This document shows, piece after piece, positions 1 to 9,621 of a DNA stretch of 64,000 bases. The notes beneath the pieces are model-generated. The model had not been told where the DNA came from. It ran no database searches and worked only from the letters and a program-made list of their open reading frames with translations. A program made the translations under genes and the position numbers. This stretch comes from Pseudomonas sp. BP8 (lineage in GTDB: Bacteria; Pseudomonadota; Gammaproteobacteria; Pseudomonadales; Pseudomonadaceae), in NCBI RefSeq assembly GCF_017875955.1, contig NZ_JAGINK010000001.1, positions 625,001 through 689,000 on the forward strand, read 5' to 3'. The first letter of the stretch is position 1. Every line of letters begins with the position of its first letter.

Positions 1-340
1 CATAATCCACGCCCTTGTCGGCCTGGAAGAAGATGGTGGTTTCCTTGTCACCCTTGGTCTTGGCGTCGAGCATCGCGCCAAGCTGGCCGGGCTGTACGAC
101 CTGATCGTCGCCGACGTACAGCTTCTGGTCGGCCTTGACGCTGACAAACACCGGTTTCTCGGGTCTGGGCGCGGGCTTGGCGGTCGAGGCCGGCAGGTCG
201 ACCTTGATGTCGACCGTGGCCAGGGGCGCTGCCACCATGAAGATGATCAGCAGTACCAACATCACGTCGATAAACGGCGTAACGTTGATTTCGTGGTTTT
301 CGGCGAGGTCGTCGCCACCTTCGTTGAGATGCAGGCCCAT
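1..340 (-). CDS. exbD: TonB-system biopolymer transport protein ExbD (partial, C-terminus outside window)
   Basis: Inner-membrane partner of ExbB and TonB that uses the proton motive force to energise outer-membrane siderophore and vitamin receptors. The visible 113 residues begin MGLHLNEGG and contain the single transmembrane segment (about residues 20-41) with the family's key aspartate in the TPFIDVML motif (Asp25), followed by the periplasmic domain. ExbD is normally about 140 residues, so roughly 30 are missing. The start lies only 3 bases after the exbB stop, so the two are surely co-transcribed and probably translationally coupled. tonB is expected next, outside the window. Confidence 0.93.
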   Translation of the reverse strand, partial: MGLHLNEGGDDLAENHEINVTPFIDVMLVLLIIFMVAAPLATVDIKVDLPASTAKPAPRPEKPVFVSVKADQKLYVGDDQVVQPGQLGAMLDAKTKGDKETTIFFQADKGVDY

Positions 341-343
341 GGC

Positions 344-1312
344 TTACCCCACTTTCACCATGTGCGGGGCGACGCGCTCGCTACCCTGGTGGTCGAGGTC
401 ACGGCTGACCAGCAGCAGGACTTGCGCCGACGCGTCGGAAACCTGTGCCTTGTAGCCAGCGATGGAGCGGGCGAAGACGTTGTAGATGACTACCGCCGGG
501 ATGGCCGCAACCAGGCCCAGCGCGGTTGCCAGCAGGGCTTCGGCGATGCCGGGAGCAACCACGGCGAGGTTGGTGGTCTGGGTCTTGGCGATGCCGATGA
601 AGCTGTTCATGATGCCCCATACAGTACCGAACAGACCGACGAACGGTGCGGTGGAACCGATGGTAGCCAGCACGCCGGTGCCGTTGCTCATGTTACGACC
701 GCTGGCCGCGACCAGGCGCTCGAGGCGGAACGCCACGCGCTCCTTGATGCCTTCTTTTTCGCGGGCGTTGGCCGACAGGCGCATTTCTTCCAAGGCGTCA
801 TGGACCAGGGTGTGGGCCAGGGTGCCTTCCTTGTTGGAGACCTCAGCGGCTTCCTTGAGGCTGGCGACCTTCTTCAGCACGGCGACTTCGCCACGCAGGC
901 GGCGCTTGGCGCCCAGCAGTTCGAAGCCTTTGGCAATCCAGATGGTCCAGGTGATGATCGAGGCGATGGCCAGGCCGATCATGACGATCTTCACGACGAT
1001 ATCGGCGTTCTTGTACATGCCCCATGGGGACAGGTCATGCGCCATGCCCAGGGTGGTGTCTTCAACCAGCGCCTCAACGTTTTCGCCAGCAGGTGCCTGA
1101 CCTTCGACGGCAGCGCCTTCAGCCGCTGCGGCGGCCGGGGCTGGCGCCGAGGCATCAGCAGGGGCGGTGGCGGCAGCAGGGGTGTTGGCTGCCGGAGCGA
1201 CAGGCTCATCGGCCATGGCGGCTGGGGCCAGTACCAGGCTGAACATCAGCGCGGCAATGGCGCGCCATGCGCGCGACGGGGTTGGCGAAGCGGAAGGTTG
1301 ATTACGAGTCAT
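344..1312 (-). CDS. exbB: TonB-system biopolymer transport protein ExbB
   Basis: Proton-channel subunit of the ExbB-ExbD-TonB motor (MotA/TolQ/ExbB family). I take the start MTRNQPSAS, giving 322 residues. An in-frame ATG at 1390 would add 26 residues that do not look like the family and lacks a clear ribosome site. The N-terminus has a hydrophobic signal-like segment (about residues 17-35), then an Ala/Pro-rich linker (about 36-75) typical of the long Pseudomonas form. Three membrane segments follow, including the conserved block GSTAPFVGLFGTVWGIM. The last coding bases lie 3 nt before exbD. Upstream, 1394-1412 is AT-rich and vaguely Fur-box-like, but the match is weak. Confidence 0.92.
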   Translation of the reverse strand: MTRNQPSASPTPSRAWRAIAALMFSLVLAPAAMADEPVAPAANTPAAATAPADASAPAPAAAAAEGAAVEGQAPAGENVEALVEDTTLGMAHDLSPWGMYKNADIVVKIVMIGLAIASIITWTIWIAKGFELLGAKRRLRGEVAVLKKVASLKEAAEVSNKEGTLAHTLVHDALEEMRLSANAREKEGIKERVAFRLERLVAASGRNMSNGTGVLATIGSTAPFVGLFGTVWGIMNSFIGIAKTQTTNLAVVAPGIAEALLATALGLVAAIPAVVIYNVFARSIAGYKAQVSDASAQVLLLVSRDLDHQGSERVAPHMVKVG

Positions 1313-1502
1313 GCTGGCCGGACCTGATGAAGAAAAAGAGTTGACGTTCACCACGGCCTCGAGGTGGGCCGAGAACAGATTGGCGGCCATTATTGCAAGT
1401 AATTCTTGTTAACAGAAGCAATAGGATTGGTTTTTTTAATCTTTGTCTAGCCGTTGATCGTGTAGTCCGGCTAGCCTGAGCCTTTAGAAATGGAGTCTTG
1501 TA

Positions 1503-2360
1503 ATGTCAGATTTATCGGCTTTGATCGTGGGATGCGGAGATGTTGGCGGGCGTTTGGCCCAACAACTACTGGCCACTGGCTGGCATGTCAGCGGTCTGAG
1601 GCGGTCGGTCGGGCAATTGCCAAAGGGCGTTCAACCGGTCGCTGCGGACTTGGCCGATGACGCCATTCCGGCTGCTTGGCCGGATCGTGCGCCGGACTAT
1701 GTCATCTATTGCTTGGCGGCCAGCCAGCATGACGAAGCGGGATACAAGGCGGCTTATGTCGACGGCCTGCGGAATGTCCTGAGCTGGTTGCAGGCCCGAG
1801 GGCAGAACCCGCGACGCTTGTTGTTCGTCTCCAGCAGCAGCGTGTTTGCCCAACAGCAGGGTGAGTGGGTCGATGAAACTGCGGCTACCGAGCCTGAGGG
1901 CTATTCGGGCCGGATCATGCTTGAGGCCGAGCGCTTGGCGCTGGCCAGTGGTATCCCTGCCAGCGTAGTGCGGTTGACCGGGATCTACGGGCCGGGTCGA
2001 GAATGGCTGCTGAGCCAGGTGCGCCAAGGCTATCGGGTTGCCGAGCAGCCTCCTCTCTATGGCAACCGGATCCATGCCGAGGATGCCGCCAGCCTGCTGG
2101 CATATCTGCTGCAGGCGGATGCGCGCGGGGTGGCGCTGGAGGACTGCTATATAGGCGTGGACGACGATCCGGCGCCGTTGGCCGACGTGGTCGCCTGGTT
2201 GCGCGAGTACATGGGGGTTACCGAGTGGTCCGATGAACAGCGGGTGCGTCGTACTGGCAGCAAGCGCTGCAGCAATGCGCGGGCTCGGGCGTTGGGCTGG
2301 GTGCCGCAGTATGCGAGCTATAAAGAGGGCTATGCGGCGATTTTGCAGGGGCTTGGTTGA
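1503..2360 (+). CDS. NAD(P)-dependent epimerase/dehydratase family protein
   Basis: Extended short-chain dehydrogenase of 285 residues, substrate unknown. The N-terminal Rossmann motif GCGDVGGRLA (residues 10-19) binds the nucleotide; VSSSSVFAQ (about 110-118) matches the Ser-containing strand of the family. The Tyr-x-x-x-Lys catalytic pair is atypical: YSGRIMLE has Met where Lys is expected, as in YeeZ-like nucleoside-diphosphate-sugar epimerase homologues. A GGAG ribosome site sits 7 nt before the ATG. It diverges from exbB and is followed by a REP pair, so it is probably monocistronic. This gene next to exbBD is conserved in P. putida relatives. Confidence 0.8.
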   Translation: MSDLSALIVGCGDVGGRLAQQLLATGWHVSGLRRSVGQLPKGVQPVAADLADDAIPAAWPDRAPDYVIYCLAASQHDEAGYKAAYVDGLRNVLSWLQARGQNPRRLLFVSSSSVFAQQQGEWVDETAATEPEGYSGRIMLEAERLALASGIPASVVRLTGIYGPGREWLLSQVRQGYRVAEQPPLYGNRIHAEDAASLLAYLLQADARGVALEDCYIGVDDDPAPLADVVAWLREYMGVTEWSDEQRVRRTGSKRCSNARARALGWVPQYASYKEGYAAILQGLG

Positions 2361-2387
2361 GTCAGCACGCGGAGGCGGTGTTGGTAC

Positions 2388-2463
2388 CGGCCTCTTCGCG
2401 GGGCAAGCCCGCTCCTACAGGATCACCTGAGCCCCTGTAGGAGCGGGCTTGCCCCGCGAAGAA
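2388..2463. repeat. REP pair (inverted), Pseudomonas type 1
   Basis: Two head-to-head copies of the palindromic unit CTTCGCGGGGCAAGCCCGCT and its complement around a short spacer, between convergent genes. This is the common P. putida REP unit. Confidence 0.9.
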
Positions 2464-2488
2464 GCTAGCCCAAATCCAGGCCTGTTAC

Positions 2489-3220
2489 TTAGCCGCGCTC
2501 CAGCAACCACTGGCGCGCACCGGGCGCCAGCTGCGGCATATCGCCCGCTTGCGCGCGATTGACCGCCTGGAAGATCTCCAGCCGGTCACCGTCACGCTTG
2601 AACACGAACGGCGCGCCACGCTGGTTGCGCTCCAGCCACAGGGTATCGTTGCTGCCGCCCATGCTGGCGCAATCGCCTGCCAGGCACAGCGCGTAACGAT
2701 CAGGCCCTGGCAGACCGGTCAGGCTGCCGTTGTCGGCAAAGCGCACCACGGCGCCCTGACCCTGGCCTTCGACAATCTTCCAATCACCTTTCAGGTAGCT
2801 CTGGTATAGCGCTTTCTCGAAGCTGCTGCCCAGGGGTGTGTCTGCCGCTGCCGGTAACTGGGGCTTGACGAAGGTCTGTTGCGCACCGGACTGGCCAGTG
2901 ACATTCAGCGCTTTGCCGTCGAGCTCCAGCTGTTCGGTCTGACCGCCCTGGAAACTGGCCTGCCAGTGCTTCTCGGCAGCGCTCAGGCTGCCATCAGCGG
3001 CCTCGAAACCATTGCTGTAGCTGGCGTGCTGGCGGGCGACATCGAGTTTCCACTCGAACACCGGGCCATGCGCGGCGAGTGCCTGGCGCAGGCTGCCACC
3101 CTTGGCGGCGGCATCGATGGCGGCCTGGTTGATCCAGGTACCGTTGTAATCTTCGGGTTTGTGGCTGGCGCAGCCGCCCAGGAGCAGGGCTGCCAACGTA
3201 AGAGACAGGGCATGACGCAT
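2489..3220 (-). CDS. Putative outer-membrane lipoprotein of unknown function
   Basis: A 243-residue protein with a lipoprotein signal peptide and lipobox LLGGC (Cys17), followed by Ala-Ser, so outer-membrane sorting is expected. I do not recognise a catalytic motif. The mature part has an N-terminal segment with YNGTW, and a later stretch (about 145-225) with GDWKIVEGQG and DTLWLERN that reads like a beta-rich lipocalin/META-like barrel, but this is only an impression. It lies downstream of ridA on the same strand, separated by a strong terminator, so it likely has its own promoter. Confidence 0.7.
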   Translation of the reverse strand: MRHALSLTLAALLLGGCASHKPEDYNGTWINQAAIDAAAKGGSLRQALAAHGPVFEWKLDVARQHASYSNGFEAADGSLSAAEKHWQASFQGGQTEQLELDGKALNVTGQSGAQQTFVKPQLPAAADTPLGSSFEKALYQSYLKGDWKIVEGQGQGAVVRFADNGSLTGLPGPDRYALCLAGDCASMGGSNDTLWLERNQRGAPFVFKRDGDRLEIFQAVNRAQAGDMPQLAPGARQWLLERG

Positions 3221-3245
3221 GGTGGGAAACCTTGGGGGCAGAAAA

Positions 3246-3270
3246 GGTGACGGGCAGGGCGCCCGTCACC
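3246..3270 (-). terminator. Rho-independent terminator of the spoT-ridA transcript
   Basis: A perfect 10-bp stem GGTGACGGGC / GCCCGTCACC with a 5-nt loop. Read on the minus strand it is followed by TTTTC. It lies 8 nt past the ridA stop. Confidence 0.8.
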
Positions 3271-3277
3271 TACGGCA

Positions 3278-3658
3278 TCATTCGATGACCAGGATAGCGT
3301 CCATTTCGACCTGGGCGCCCTTGGGCAGAGCAGCAACGCCGATGGCGGCGCGGGCCGGGTAGGGCTGTTCGAAGTAGCGGCCCATGACCTCGTTGACCTT
3401 GGCGAAATGGCTCAGGTCGGTGAGGAAGATGTTCAGCTTGACGATGTCCTTGAACGAACCGCCAGCAGCCTCGGCAACCGACTTGAGGTTCTCGAACACT
3501 TGCACGGTCTGGGCTTCGAAGCCCTCGACCAGCTCCATGGTCTTCGGATCCAGCGGGATCTGGCCAGACATGTACACGGTGTTACCGGCCTTGATCGCCT
3601 GGGAGTAAGTACCGATGGCGGCTGGGGCCTTGTCGCTGTTGATGACGGTCTTGGTCAT
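3278..3658 (-). CDS. ridA: 2-iminobutanoate/2-iminopropanoate deaminase RidA
   Basis: RidA/YjgF family enzyme of 126 residues, the usual length. It hydrolyses reactive enamine/imine intermediates released by PLP enzymes, protecting the cell from 2-aminoacrylate damage. The family signature is intact: [23 protein letters not shown] near the N-terminus and the substrate-binding Arg in [12 protein letters not shown] near residue 105. It follows spoT by 23 bp on the same strand, an arrangement conserved in Pseudomonas, and is closed by the hairpin at 3246-3270. A GGAG ribosome site is present in the spoT-ridA gap. Confidence 0.95.
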   Translation of the reverse strand: MTKTVINSDKAPAAIGTYSQAIKAGNTVYMSGQIPLDPKTMELVEGFEAQTVQVFENLKSVAEAAGGSFKDIVKLNIFLTDLSHFAKVNEVMGRYFEQPYPARAAIGVAALPKGAQVEMDAILVIE

Positions 3659-3681
3659 GATGACTCCTTGCGGTTGACGGA

Positions 3682-5790
3682 CTACGCACGCATACGGGTG
3701 ATGCGGACCACGCCGGTCAGGGTGCGCAACTTCTTGATCACACGGGCCAGGTGCACGCGGTCGTGCACGCTGACCACCAGCTGGACCACGCTGATACGGC
3801 CGTCGCGTTCGTCCATGCTGATCTTCTCGATGTTGCCGTCGGCGGCGTTGACGCTGCTGGCCAGCAAGGCGATGAGGCCGCGCTGGTGCTCAAGCTCGAC
3901 ACGCAGCTCGACGTTGAACTCGCCAGTGACGTCCTTGGCCCAGGAGAGCTGCAGGCACTTCTCCGGGTTGTGGCGGATTTCACTGATGTTGCGGCAGTCT
4001 TCCAGGTGCACCACCATGCCTTTACCCGCCGACAGGTGGCCGACGATCGGATCACCCGGGATCGGCGTGCAGCACTTGGCGTAACTGAGCACCAGGCCTT
4101 CGGTACCACGAATCGCCAGCGGGCCTTCCGGTGCCGGCAGCTGCTCGCCCTCGGCGGACAGCAGGCGGCGGGCGACCACGTAGGCCATGCGGTTGCCCAG
4201 GCCGATGTCTTCGAGCAGGTCTTCGATGACTTCCAGGCGATACTCGGCGAGGATCGGCTGGATGCGCTCCTGGGAGATCTTGTCCAGGCTGCTGTCGAAG
4301 CCGGTCAGCACTTTGTTCAGCAGGCGCTCGCCGAGGCTGATCGACTCGGAGCGGCGTTGCTGCTTGAGGGCGTGACGGATGTGCGTACGCGCCTTGCCGG
4401 TGACCACGAAATTGAGCCAGGCCGGGTTCGGTCGCGCGCCTGGGGCGCTGACGATTTCCACCGTCGAACCGCTTTGCAGCGGCTCGGACAGCGGCGCCAG
4501 GCGCCGGTTGATGCGACAGGCGATGCAGCTGTTGCCGACGTCGGTATGCACCGCATAGGCGAAGTCGACCGCGGTGGAGCCTTTGGGCAGCTCCATGATT
4601 CGCCCTTTCGGGGTGAAGACGTAGACCTCGTCCGGGAACAGGTCGATCTTCACGCTCTCGATGAACTCCAGCGAGTTGCCAGCACGCTGCTGCAACTCGA
4701 GGATGCCCTTGACCCACTGACGGGCGCGGGCATGACTGCCCTTGGGCTGATCGTCGTCGTTGGACTTGTACAGCCAATGCGCGGCGATGCCATTGTTGGC
4801 CATCTCTTCCATCTCGCGGGTGCGAATCTGGATTTCGATAGGCACCCCATGCATGCCGAACAGCGTCGTGTGCAGCGACTGGTAGCCGTTGGCCTTGGGG
4901 ATCGCGATGTAATCCTTGAAGCGTCCGGGCAGCGGCTTGTACAGGTTGTGCACGGCGCCGAGCACGCGGTAGCAGGTGTCGACCTTGTCGACGATGATGC
5001 GAAACGCATACACGTCCATGATCTCGCCGAAGGCACGGCGCTTGCCGCGCATCTTCTTGTAGATGCCATAGAGGTGCTTCTGGCGACCGCTGACTTCGCC
5101 TTCGATACCATCGGTGGCCAGGCAGTTGGCCAGCGACTGTTCGATCTTGGCGACGATCTCTTTACGGTTGCCACGGGCGCGTTTGACCGCCTGGTGAATG
5201 CGCGACGAGCGCATCGGGTGCATGGCCTTGAAGCCGAGGTCTTCGAACTCTACGCGTACCGTATGCATGCCCAAGCGGTTGGCGATCGGGGCGTAGATCT
5301 CGAGTGTTTCCTTGGCGATGCGCCGGCGTTTTTCGCCGGAGAGCACTTCCAGGGTGCGCATGTTGTGCAGGCGGTCGGCCAGCTTGACCAGGATCACGCG
5401 GATATCGCGGGCCATGGCCATGGCCATTTTCTGGAAGTTTTCGGCCTGCGCCTCGGCCTTGGTCTCGAAGTTCATCTGGGTCAGCTTGCTGACCCCATCA
5501 ACCAGCTCGGCGACCGTCTCGCCAAATTGCTGGCTGAGGGCTTCCTTGGCGATGCCAGTGTCTTCGATCACGTCGTGCAGCATGGCCGCCATCAGGCTCT
5601 GATGGTCCATGTGCATGTCGGCGAGGATGCCGGCGACTGCCAGCGGATGAGTCACGTAGGGTTCGCCACTGCGGCGGCGTTGCCCATCGTGCGCCTGTTC
5701 GGCGTAGAAGTAGGCTCGGCGGACCAGGTTGACCTGGTCTGGGCCGAGGTAGGTCGACAGCCGTTCGGCGAGGGTGTCTATGCTCGGCAT
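3682..5790 (-). CDS. spoT: Bifunctional (p)ppGpp synthetase/hydrolase SpoT
   Basis: Stringent-response enzyme of 702 residues that makes and degrades (p)ppGpp. Domains in order: HD hydrolase with the metal motif HDVIED (residues 72-77); RelA/SpoT synthetase with [23 protein letters not shown] domain ([29 protein letters not shown]); a zinc-finger/helical region with a conserved Cys pair ([10 protein letters not shown]); and a C-terminal ACT domain. I choose the ATG at 5790 (MPSIDTL) because GGAGG lies 8 nt upstream and the family starts there; an in-frame upstream start would add six residues. Order rpoZ-spoT-ridA is conserved in gamma-proteobacteria. Confidence 0.96.
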   Translation of the reverse strand: MPSIDTLAERLSTYLGPDQVNLVRRAYFYAEQAHDGQRRRSGEPYVTHPLAVAGILADMHMDHQSLMAAMLHDVIEDTGIAKEALSQQFGETVAELVDGVSKLTQMNFETKAEAQAENFQKMAMAMARDIRVILVKLADRLHNMRTLEVLSGEKRRRIAKETLEIYAPIANRLGMHTVRVEFEDLGFKAMHPMRSSRIHQAVKRARGNRKEIVAKIEQSLANCLATDGIEGEVSGRQKHLYGIYKKMRGKRRAFGEIMDVYAFRIIVDKVDTCYRVLGAVHNLYKPLPGRFKDYIAIPKANGYQSLHTTLFGMHGVPIEIQIRTREMEEMANNGIAAHWLYKSNDDDQPKGSHARARQWVKGILELQQRAGNSLEFIESVKIDLFPDEVYVFTPKGRIMELPKGSTAVDFAYAVHTDVGNSCIACRINRRLAPLSEPLQSGSTVEIVSAPGARPNPAWLNFVVTGKARTHIRHALKQQRRSESISLGERLLNKVLTGFDSSLDKISQERIQPILAEYRLEVIEDLLEDIGLGNRMAYVVARRLLSAEGEQLPAPEGPLAIRGTEGLVLSYAKCCTPIPGDPIVGHLSAGKGMVVHLEDCRNISEIRHNPEKCLQLSWAKDVTGEFNVELRVELEHQRGLIALLASSVNAADGNIEKISMDERDGRISVVQLVVSVHDRVHLARVIKKLRTLTGVVRITRMRA

Positions 5791-5849
5791 GGGTTTGCCT
5801 CCAGCCAAGGTAGAGGTCCGGTTGCCGCGCGACGTCGACCTGGCATCAA

Positions 5850-6113
5850 TCAGACAGCCTCGTTGGACTCGTCCTCGAACGCGGCAAATACCGGATCCTC
5901 AGTGACGATCTCTTCGGCCGCGAGGAATTCGTTGGTGATGATGCCTTCAGCGATCTCGCGCAGGGCAACAACGGTAGGCTTGTCGTTTTCCCATGCCACG
6001 CGTGGTTCTTTACCACCGGTGGCCAGTTGGCGGGCGCGTTTGGTGGAGAGCATGACCAGCTCAAAACGGTTATCCACGTGTTCCAGGCAGTCTTCAACAG
6101 TTACGCGGGCCAT
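5850..6113 (-). CDS. rpoZ: DNA-directed RNA polymerase omega subunit
   Basis: Small RNA polymerase subunit of 87 residues that assists assembly of beta-prime and contributes to a ppGpp-binding site. The start [17 protein letters not shown] is the conserved omega N-terminus, preceded by GAGGAAG 6 nt upstream; an in-frame upstream extension is rejected. The core RARQLATGG and [11 protein letters not shown] motifs are intact and the acidic tail is typical. It is 59 bp upstream of spoT on the same strand, the usual operon. gmk, next to rpoZ in many relatives, is here displaced to 11.4 kb by the polyamine block. Confidence 0.96.
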   Translation of the reverse strand: MARVTVEDCLEHVDNRFELVMLSTKRARQLATGGKEPRVAWENDKPTVVALREIAEGIITNEFLAAEEIVTEDPVFAAFEDESNEAV

Positions 6114-6233
6114 GGTCTTCCTCAGTAGCAATGCGGTAGGCGTACAGCCCAGAATGGGCAGGCGGACTGTGTAGTTTAAAAAATCACCAGCCAATAGGGA
6201 AGGGCTGTTTTGACGGCCGGGTTTTCGCGGACA

Positions 6234-6262
6234 ATCCGTGGGAGCGGGCTTGCCCCGCGAAA
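6234..6262. repeat. Single REP unit, type 1
   Basis: One copy of GGGAGCGGGCTTGCCCCGCG in the 222-bp gap between rpoZ and the LysR gene. A degraded partner TTTTCGCGGAC lies just before it. Nothing else is recognised in the gap beyond the presumed rpoZ promoter. Confidence 0.75.
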
Positions 6263-6335
6263 GGGGCGCTACAGACGCCTTGATGGCTCTGACGATAACG
6301 GTTTCCAGGCCTCAAATACAACAGACGATTGGAGC

Positions 6336-7211
6336 CTAACGCAACATCGCCCCGCGCAAATGCGGGGTCAGTTCCTCGAACAGCGTCTGCACTGAGCGCA
6401 AGGCGCGGCAGTCCGGCCGGGTCAGCAGCCATAACTGCGTGTCGCAACCGGGCAGCGCGGCGCTCAGCGCCTCGACGTCGGGCAGGTCATGCACCATGTA
6501 ATCGGGCAGCGCCGCCACGCCCAGGCCGGTGCTGACCAGTTGGGCGATGGTCGACATGCCGCTGCACATGTACCGCGGGATCAGCCCTGGGTGCTGCTGG
6601 TTGCGCCAGACCACCGTCGGGTGATCCTGCATCGAGTCGTCCGGGGCGATCCACGGCACGCTGCCGGGGGCCTCGGCGAGGCGTTCGCGCAAACTGGGGT
6701 GGCCGCAGATGACGTAGGAGGTCGAGCCCAGGCAGCGCCCGACCAGATGCTCGGGCGGTGTGTTGGTCAGACGCAGGGCAATGTCGGCGTCGCGCCGGCT
6801 GAGGTTGGCGAAGGTGTTGGAGGTACCCAGTTCCAGTGACAACGCCGGGTAGTTCGGCATGAACGTCGCCAGGGCCGGTAGCAGCAGGCTGTGCAGCACG
6901 GCCTCGGTGCAGGTCAGGCGGACCGTGCCGCTGACGACCTGCTCACCGCTGGTCAGGGCGATGCGCGCCGCCTCCAGTGCCAGCTCGGCGCGTTCGGCCT
7001 GCTCGGCCAGGGCCTGGGCGGTGTCGGTCGGCAGGTAGCCCTTGCGGCTTTTCACGAACAGCGCGGTGCCCAGCGCCGATTCCAGGCGGCGGATCGAGCG
7101 GAACACCGTCGAAACGTCGACCTTGAGCAGCTCGGCGGCCTTGGCCAGCGACCTACCTCGCTCCAGGGCCAGGACCAGGGAAAGGTCGGCATGGGTAATC
7201 TGATATTGCAT
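6336..7211 (-). CDS. LysR-family transcriptional regulator
   Basis: Regulator of 291 residues with an N-terminal winged helix-turn-helix (about residues 1-60; SLAKAAELLKVDVSTVFRSIRRLESALG) and a C-terminal periplasmic-binding-like effector domain. I start at MQYQITHADLSLVLAL because homologues begin there; in-frame upstream extension to 7391 would run into non-homologous sequence. It is divergent from the gamma-glutamylpolyamine synthetase-like gene at 7421 and probably controls it and the following hydrolase and permease. That role is inferred only from position. Confidence 0.85.
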   Translation of the reverse strand: MQYQITHADLSLVLALERGRSLAKAAELLKVDVSTVFRSIRRLESALGTALFVKSRKGYLPTDTAQALAEQAERAELALEAARIALTSGEQVVSGTVRLTCTEAVLHSLLLPALATFMPNYPALSLELGTSNTFANLSRRDADIALRLTNTPPEHLVGRCLGSTSYVICGHPSLRERLAEAPGSVPWIAPDDSMQDHPTVVWRNQQHPGLIPRYMCSGMSTIAQLVSTGLGVAALPDYMVHDLPDVEALSAALPGCDTQLWLLTRPDCRALRSVQTLFEELTPHLRGAMLR

Positions 7212-7420
7212 TGGTGCACGCTCTGCTTGCCGAAATGCCAATGTCTGTTGCGTTGAGGCCATTTTATAGTGAAACGGCCTGCGGGAATCAATGCACCCCG
7301 TCGGGCCAGAAAATCCCCACGATGGGACCGTGAAAAAAACAACAGCAGCAACCATCGTCGCCCGTGAGGCGCCTGCCGTACCCCTCCACATCGCCGCTCC
7401 AAATCATAGGATGTACAGCC

Positions 7421-8803
7421 ATGACGTCGGTCACCCCGTGCGCCAGTTCTTCCAGCGAAGTGAATGACTTTCTCAAGGCCCATCCGGACATCCAGTATGT
7501 TGATCTACTGATCTCCGACATGAACGGCGTGGTCCGCGGCAAGCGCATCGAGCGCGCCAGCCTGCACAAGGTCTACGAGCGCGGCATCAACCTGCCGGCG
7601 TCGTTGTTTGCTCTCGATATCAACGGCTCGACGGTCGAGAGCACCGGCCTTGGCCTGGACATCGGCGATGCCGACCGGATCTGTTACCCGATCCCCGGCA
7701 CCCTGTGCTACGAGCCCTGGCAAAAGCGCCCCACCGCCCAGCTGCTGATGACCATGCACGAGATCGAAGGCGAGCCGTTCTTCGCCGACCCGCGTGAAGT
7801 GCTGCGCCAGGTGGTGAGCAAGTTCGACGATCTGGGGCTGGATATCTGCGCGGCGTTCGAGCTGGAGTTCTACCTGATCGACCAGGACAACCTCAACGGT
7901 CGTCCGCAGCCGCCGCGTTCGCCGATCTCCGGCAAGCGCCCGCAGTCGACCCAGGTGTACCTGATCGACGACCTCGACGAGTACGCCGACTGCCTGCAGG
8001 ACATGCTCGAGGCCGCCAAGGAGCAGGGCATCCCCGCGGATGCGATAGTCAAGGAAAGCGCCCCGGCGCAGTTCGAGGTCAACCTGCACCATGTCGCTGA
8101 CCCGATGAAGGCCTGCGACTACGCGATCCTGCTCAAGCGCCTGATCAAGAACGTCGCCTACGACCATGAGATGGACACTACCTTCATGGCCAAGCCCTAC
8201 CCGGGCCAGGCGGGTAATGGCCTGCACGTGCACATTTCGTTGCTGGACAAAAAAACCGGCAAGAACATCTTCACCAGCGAAGACCCGCTCGAGAGCGAGC
8301 CGCTGCGCAATGCCATCGCCGGGGTGCTGGAAACCATGCCCGCGTCAATGGCCTTCCTCTGCCCCAACGTCAACTCGTACCGCCGCTTCGGCGCTCAGTT
8401 CTACGTGCCCAATGCACCGAGCTGGGGCCTGGACAACCGCACCGTGGCAGTCCGCGTGCCGACCGGCAGCAGCGATGCCGTGCGTATCGAGCACCGTGTG
8501 GCGGGCGCCGATGCCAACCCGTACCTGATGATGGCGTCGATCCTCGCCGGCATCCACCACGGTCTGGTCAACAAGCTCGAGCCTTGCGAGCCGATCGAAG
8601 GCAACTCGTACGAGCAGCTCGAGCAGAGCCTGCCGAACAACCTGCGCGACGCCCTGCGCGCGTTGGATGACAGTGAAGTCCTCAACCAATACATCAGCCC
8701 GGATTACATCGACATCTTCGTCGCCTGCAAGGAAAGCGAGCAGGCTGAGTTCGAAGTGTCGATCTCCGACCTCGAGTACAACTGGTACCTGCACACGGTG
8801 TAA
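7421..8803 (+). CDS. puuA: Glutamine synthetase-family enzyme, probable gamma-glutamylpolyamine synthetase
   Basis: GS-fold ATP-dependent ligase of 460 residues, likely joining glutamate to putrescine or a related amine as the first step of the gamma-glutamylation route. Visible GS motifs: the N-terminal beta-grasp (VDLLISDMNGVVRGKR), the metal-binding stretch FELEFYLID, the HVHISL motif (GNGLHVHIS) and the ATP/glutamate region RRFGAQFYVPNAPSWG. Sequence and neighbours (a PuuD-type hydrolase 4 nt downstream and an amino-acid permease) argue against glnA, which is a different subfamily. The start at 7421 has an AGGA 8 nt upstream. The amine substrate cannot be read from sequence. Confidence 0.8.
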   Translation: MTSVTPCASSSSEVNDFLKAHPDIQYVDLLISDMNGVVRGKRIERASLHKVYERGINLPASLFALDINGSTVESTGLGLDIGDADRICYPIPGTLCYEPWQKRPTAQLLMTMHEIEGEPFFADPREVLRQVVSKFDDLGLDICAAFELEFYLIDQDNLNGRPQPPRSPISGKRPQSTQVYLIDDLDEYADCLQDMLEAAKEQGIPADAIVKESAPAQFEVNLHHVADPMKACDYAILLKRLIKNVAYDHEMDTTFMAKPYPGQAGNGLHVHISLLDKKTGKNIFTSEDPLESEPLRNAIAGVLETMPASMAFLCPNVNSYRRFGAQFYVPNAPSWGLDNRTVAVRVPTGSSDAVRIEHRVAGADANPYLMMASILAGIHHGLVNKLEPCEPIEGNSYEQLEQSLPNNLRDALRALDDSEVLNQYISPDYIDIFVACKESEQAEFEVSISDLEYNWYLHTV

Positions 8804-8807
8804 GCCC

Positions 8808-9581
8808 ATGAGCGCAAATGCGGTCCCTCTGATCGGTGTCAGCGCCTGCCGCCAGCAGGTTGGGAAGAACTCGTCGCACACGGTCGGCGACAAGTATGTC
8901 GAGGCAGCCGGCTTTGCCGGCACTCCGCTGATTCTCCCGGCCCGCGATGTGGCCGGCGACCCTGCCAGGTTGCTGGCCACACTCGACGGCATTGTTTTTA
9001 CCGGCTCGCCTTCAAATGTCGAGCCGCATCATTACAATGGCGCCCCCAGCGCCGAGGGTACCCGTCACGACCAGGCGCGTGACAGCCTGACCTTGCCGCT
9101 GCTGCGGGCGGCAATTGCCGCCGGCGTACCGGTGCTGTGCATCTGTCGTGGTTTCCAGGAATTGAACGTGGCCCTTGGCGGCAGCCTCCACCAGCGCGTG
9201 CATGAGCTGCCCGGCTACCTTGACCATCGCGAATCGCAGGAGGCACCGCTGGAGGTGCAATACGGCCCTCGGCACAGTGTGCGCATTGAAGCGGGTGGGC
9301 TGTTCGAGCGCTTGGGCCTGGCCGAGCAGTTCGAGGTCAACTCGCTGCACGCCCAAGGTATCGACCGATTGGCCCCCGGCCTGCGCGTCGAGGCCAAGGC
9401 CCCGGATGGCCTGATTGAAGCGGTGTCCATGTCTGATGCGCCGGGCTTCGTGCTCGGCGTGCAATGGCACCCGGAATGGCGTTTCGCCGAAAACCCGGTC
9501 TCCCTACGCCTGTTTCAGGCGTTTCGCGAGGCCTGTATCGCCCATGCTGCTCGGGAGGGTTTACCGCAGAAGGCATCCTGA
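8808..9581 (+). CDS. puuD: Gamma-glutamyl-gamma-aminobutyrate hydrolase family protein (class I amidotransferase fold)
   Basis: Peptidase C26-type hydrolase of 257 residues expected to release glutamate from gamma-glutamyl-GABA at the end of the gamma-glutamylputrescine pathway. The nucleophile is Cys113 in the elbow CICRGFQELN, and the His221/Glu223 pair is in QWHPEW, so the triad is complete. The ATG is 4 nt after the puuA-like stop, indicating translational coupling. The reading frame is open further upstream, but that part overlaps the previous gene and is not homologous. A polyamine role is inferred from the pairing with the synthetase. Confidence 0.88.
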   Translation: MSANAVPLIGVSACRQQVGKNSSHTVGDKYVEAAGFAGTPLILPARDVAGDPARLLATLDGIVFTGSPSNVEPHHYNGAPSAEGTRHDQARDSLTLPLLRAAIAAGVPVLCICRGFQELNVALGGSLHQRVHELPGYLDHRESQEAPLEVQYGPRHSVRIEAGGLFERLGLAEQFEVNSLHAQGIDRLAPGLRVEAKAPDGLIEAVSMSDAPGFVLGVQWHPEWRFAENPVSLRLFQAFREACIAHAAREGLPQKAS

Positions 9582-9621
9582 GCTCAGCCGAAGGTCTCGG
9601 ATGACTCACCCCGTTGCAGCA

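Noticed and set aside
1394..1412. AT-rich Fur-box-like stretch upstream of exbB
   Set aside because: Only about 8 of 14 positions agree with the 7-1-7 consensus, too weak to call as a site although iron control of exbB would make sense.
3751..6174. An 807-codon open frame antisense to spoT and rpoZ
   Set aside because: It is a shadow of GC-rich codon usage on the other strand. The minus-strand genes have clear families, motifs and ribosome sites; the antisense product matches nothing and is rich in Gly, Asp and Val.
7421..8803. Possible annotation as glutamine synthetase glnA
   Set aside because: The chromosomal context (PuuD-type hydrolase coupled by 4 nt, permease, LysR) and the sequence fit the gamma-glutamylpolyamine synthetase branch; glnA usually lies with ntrBC.
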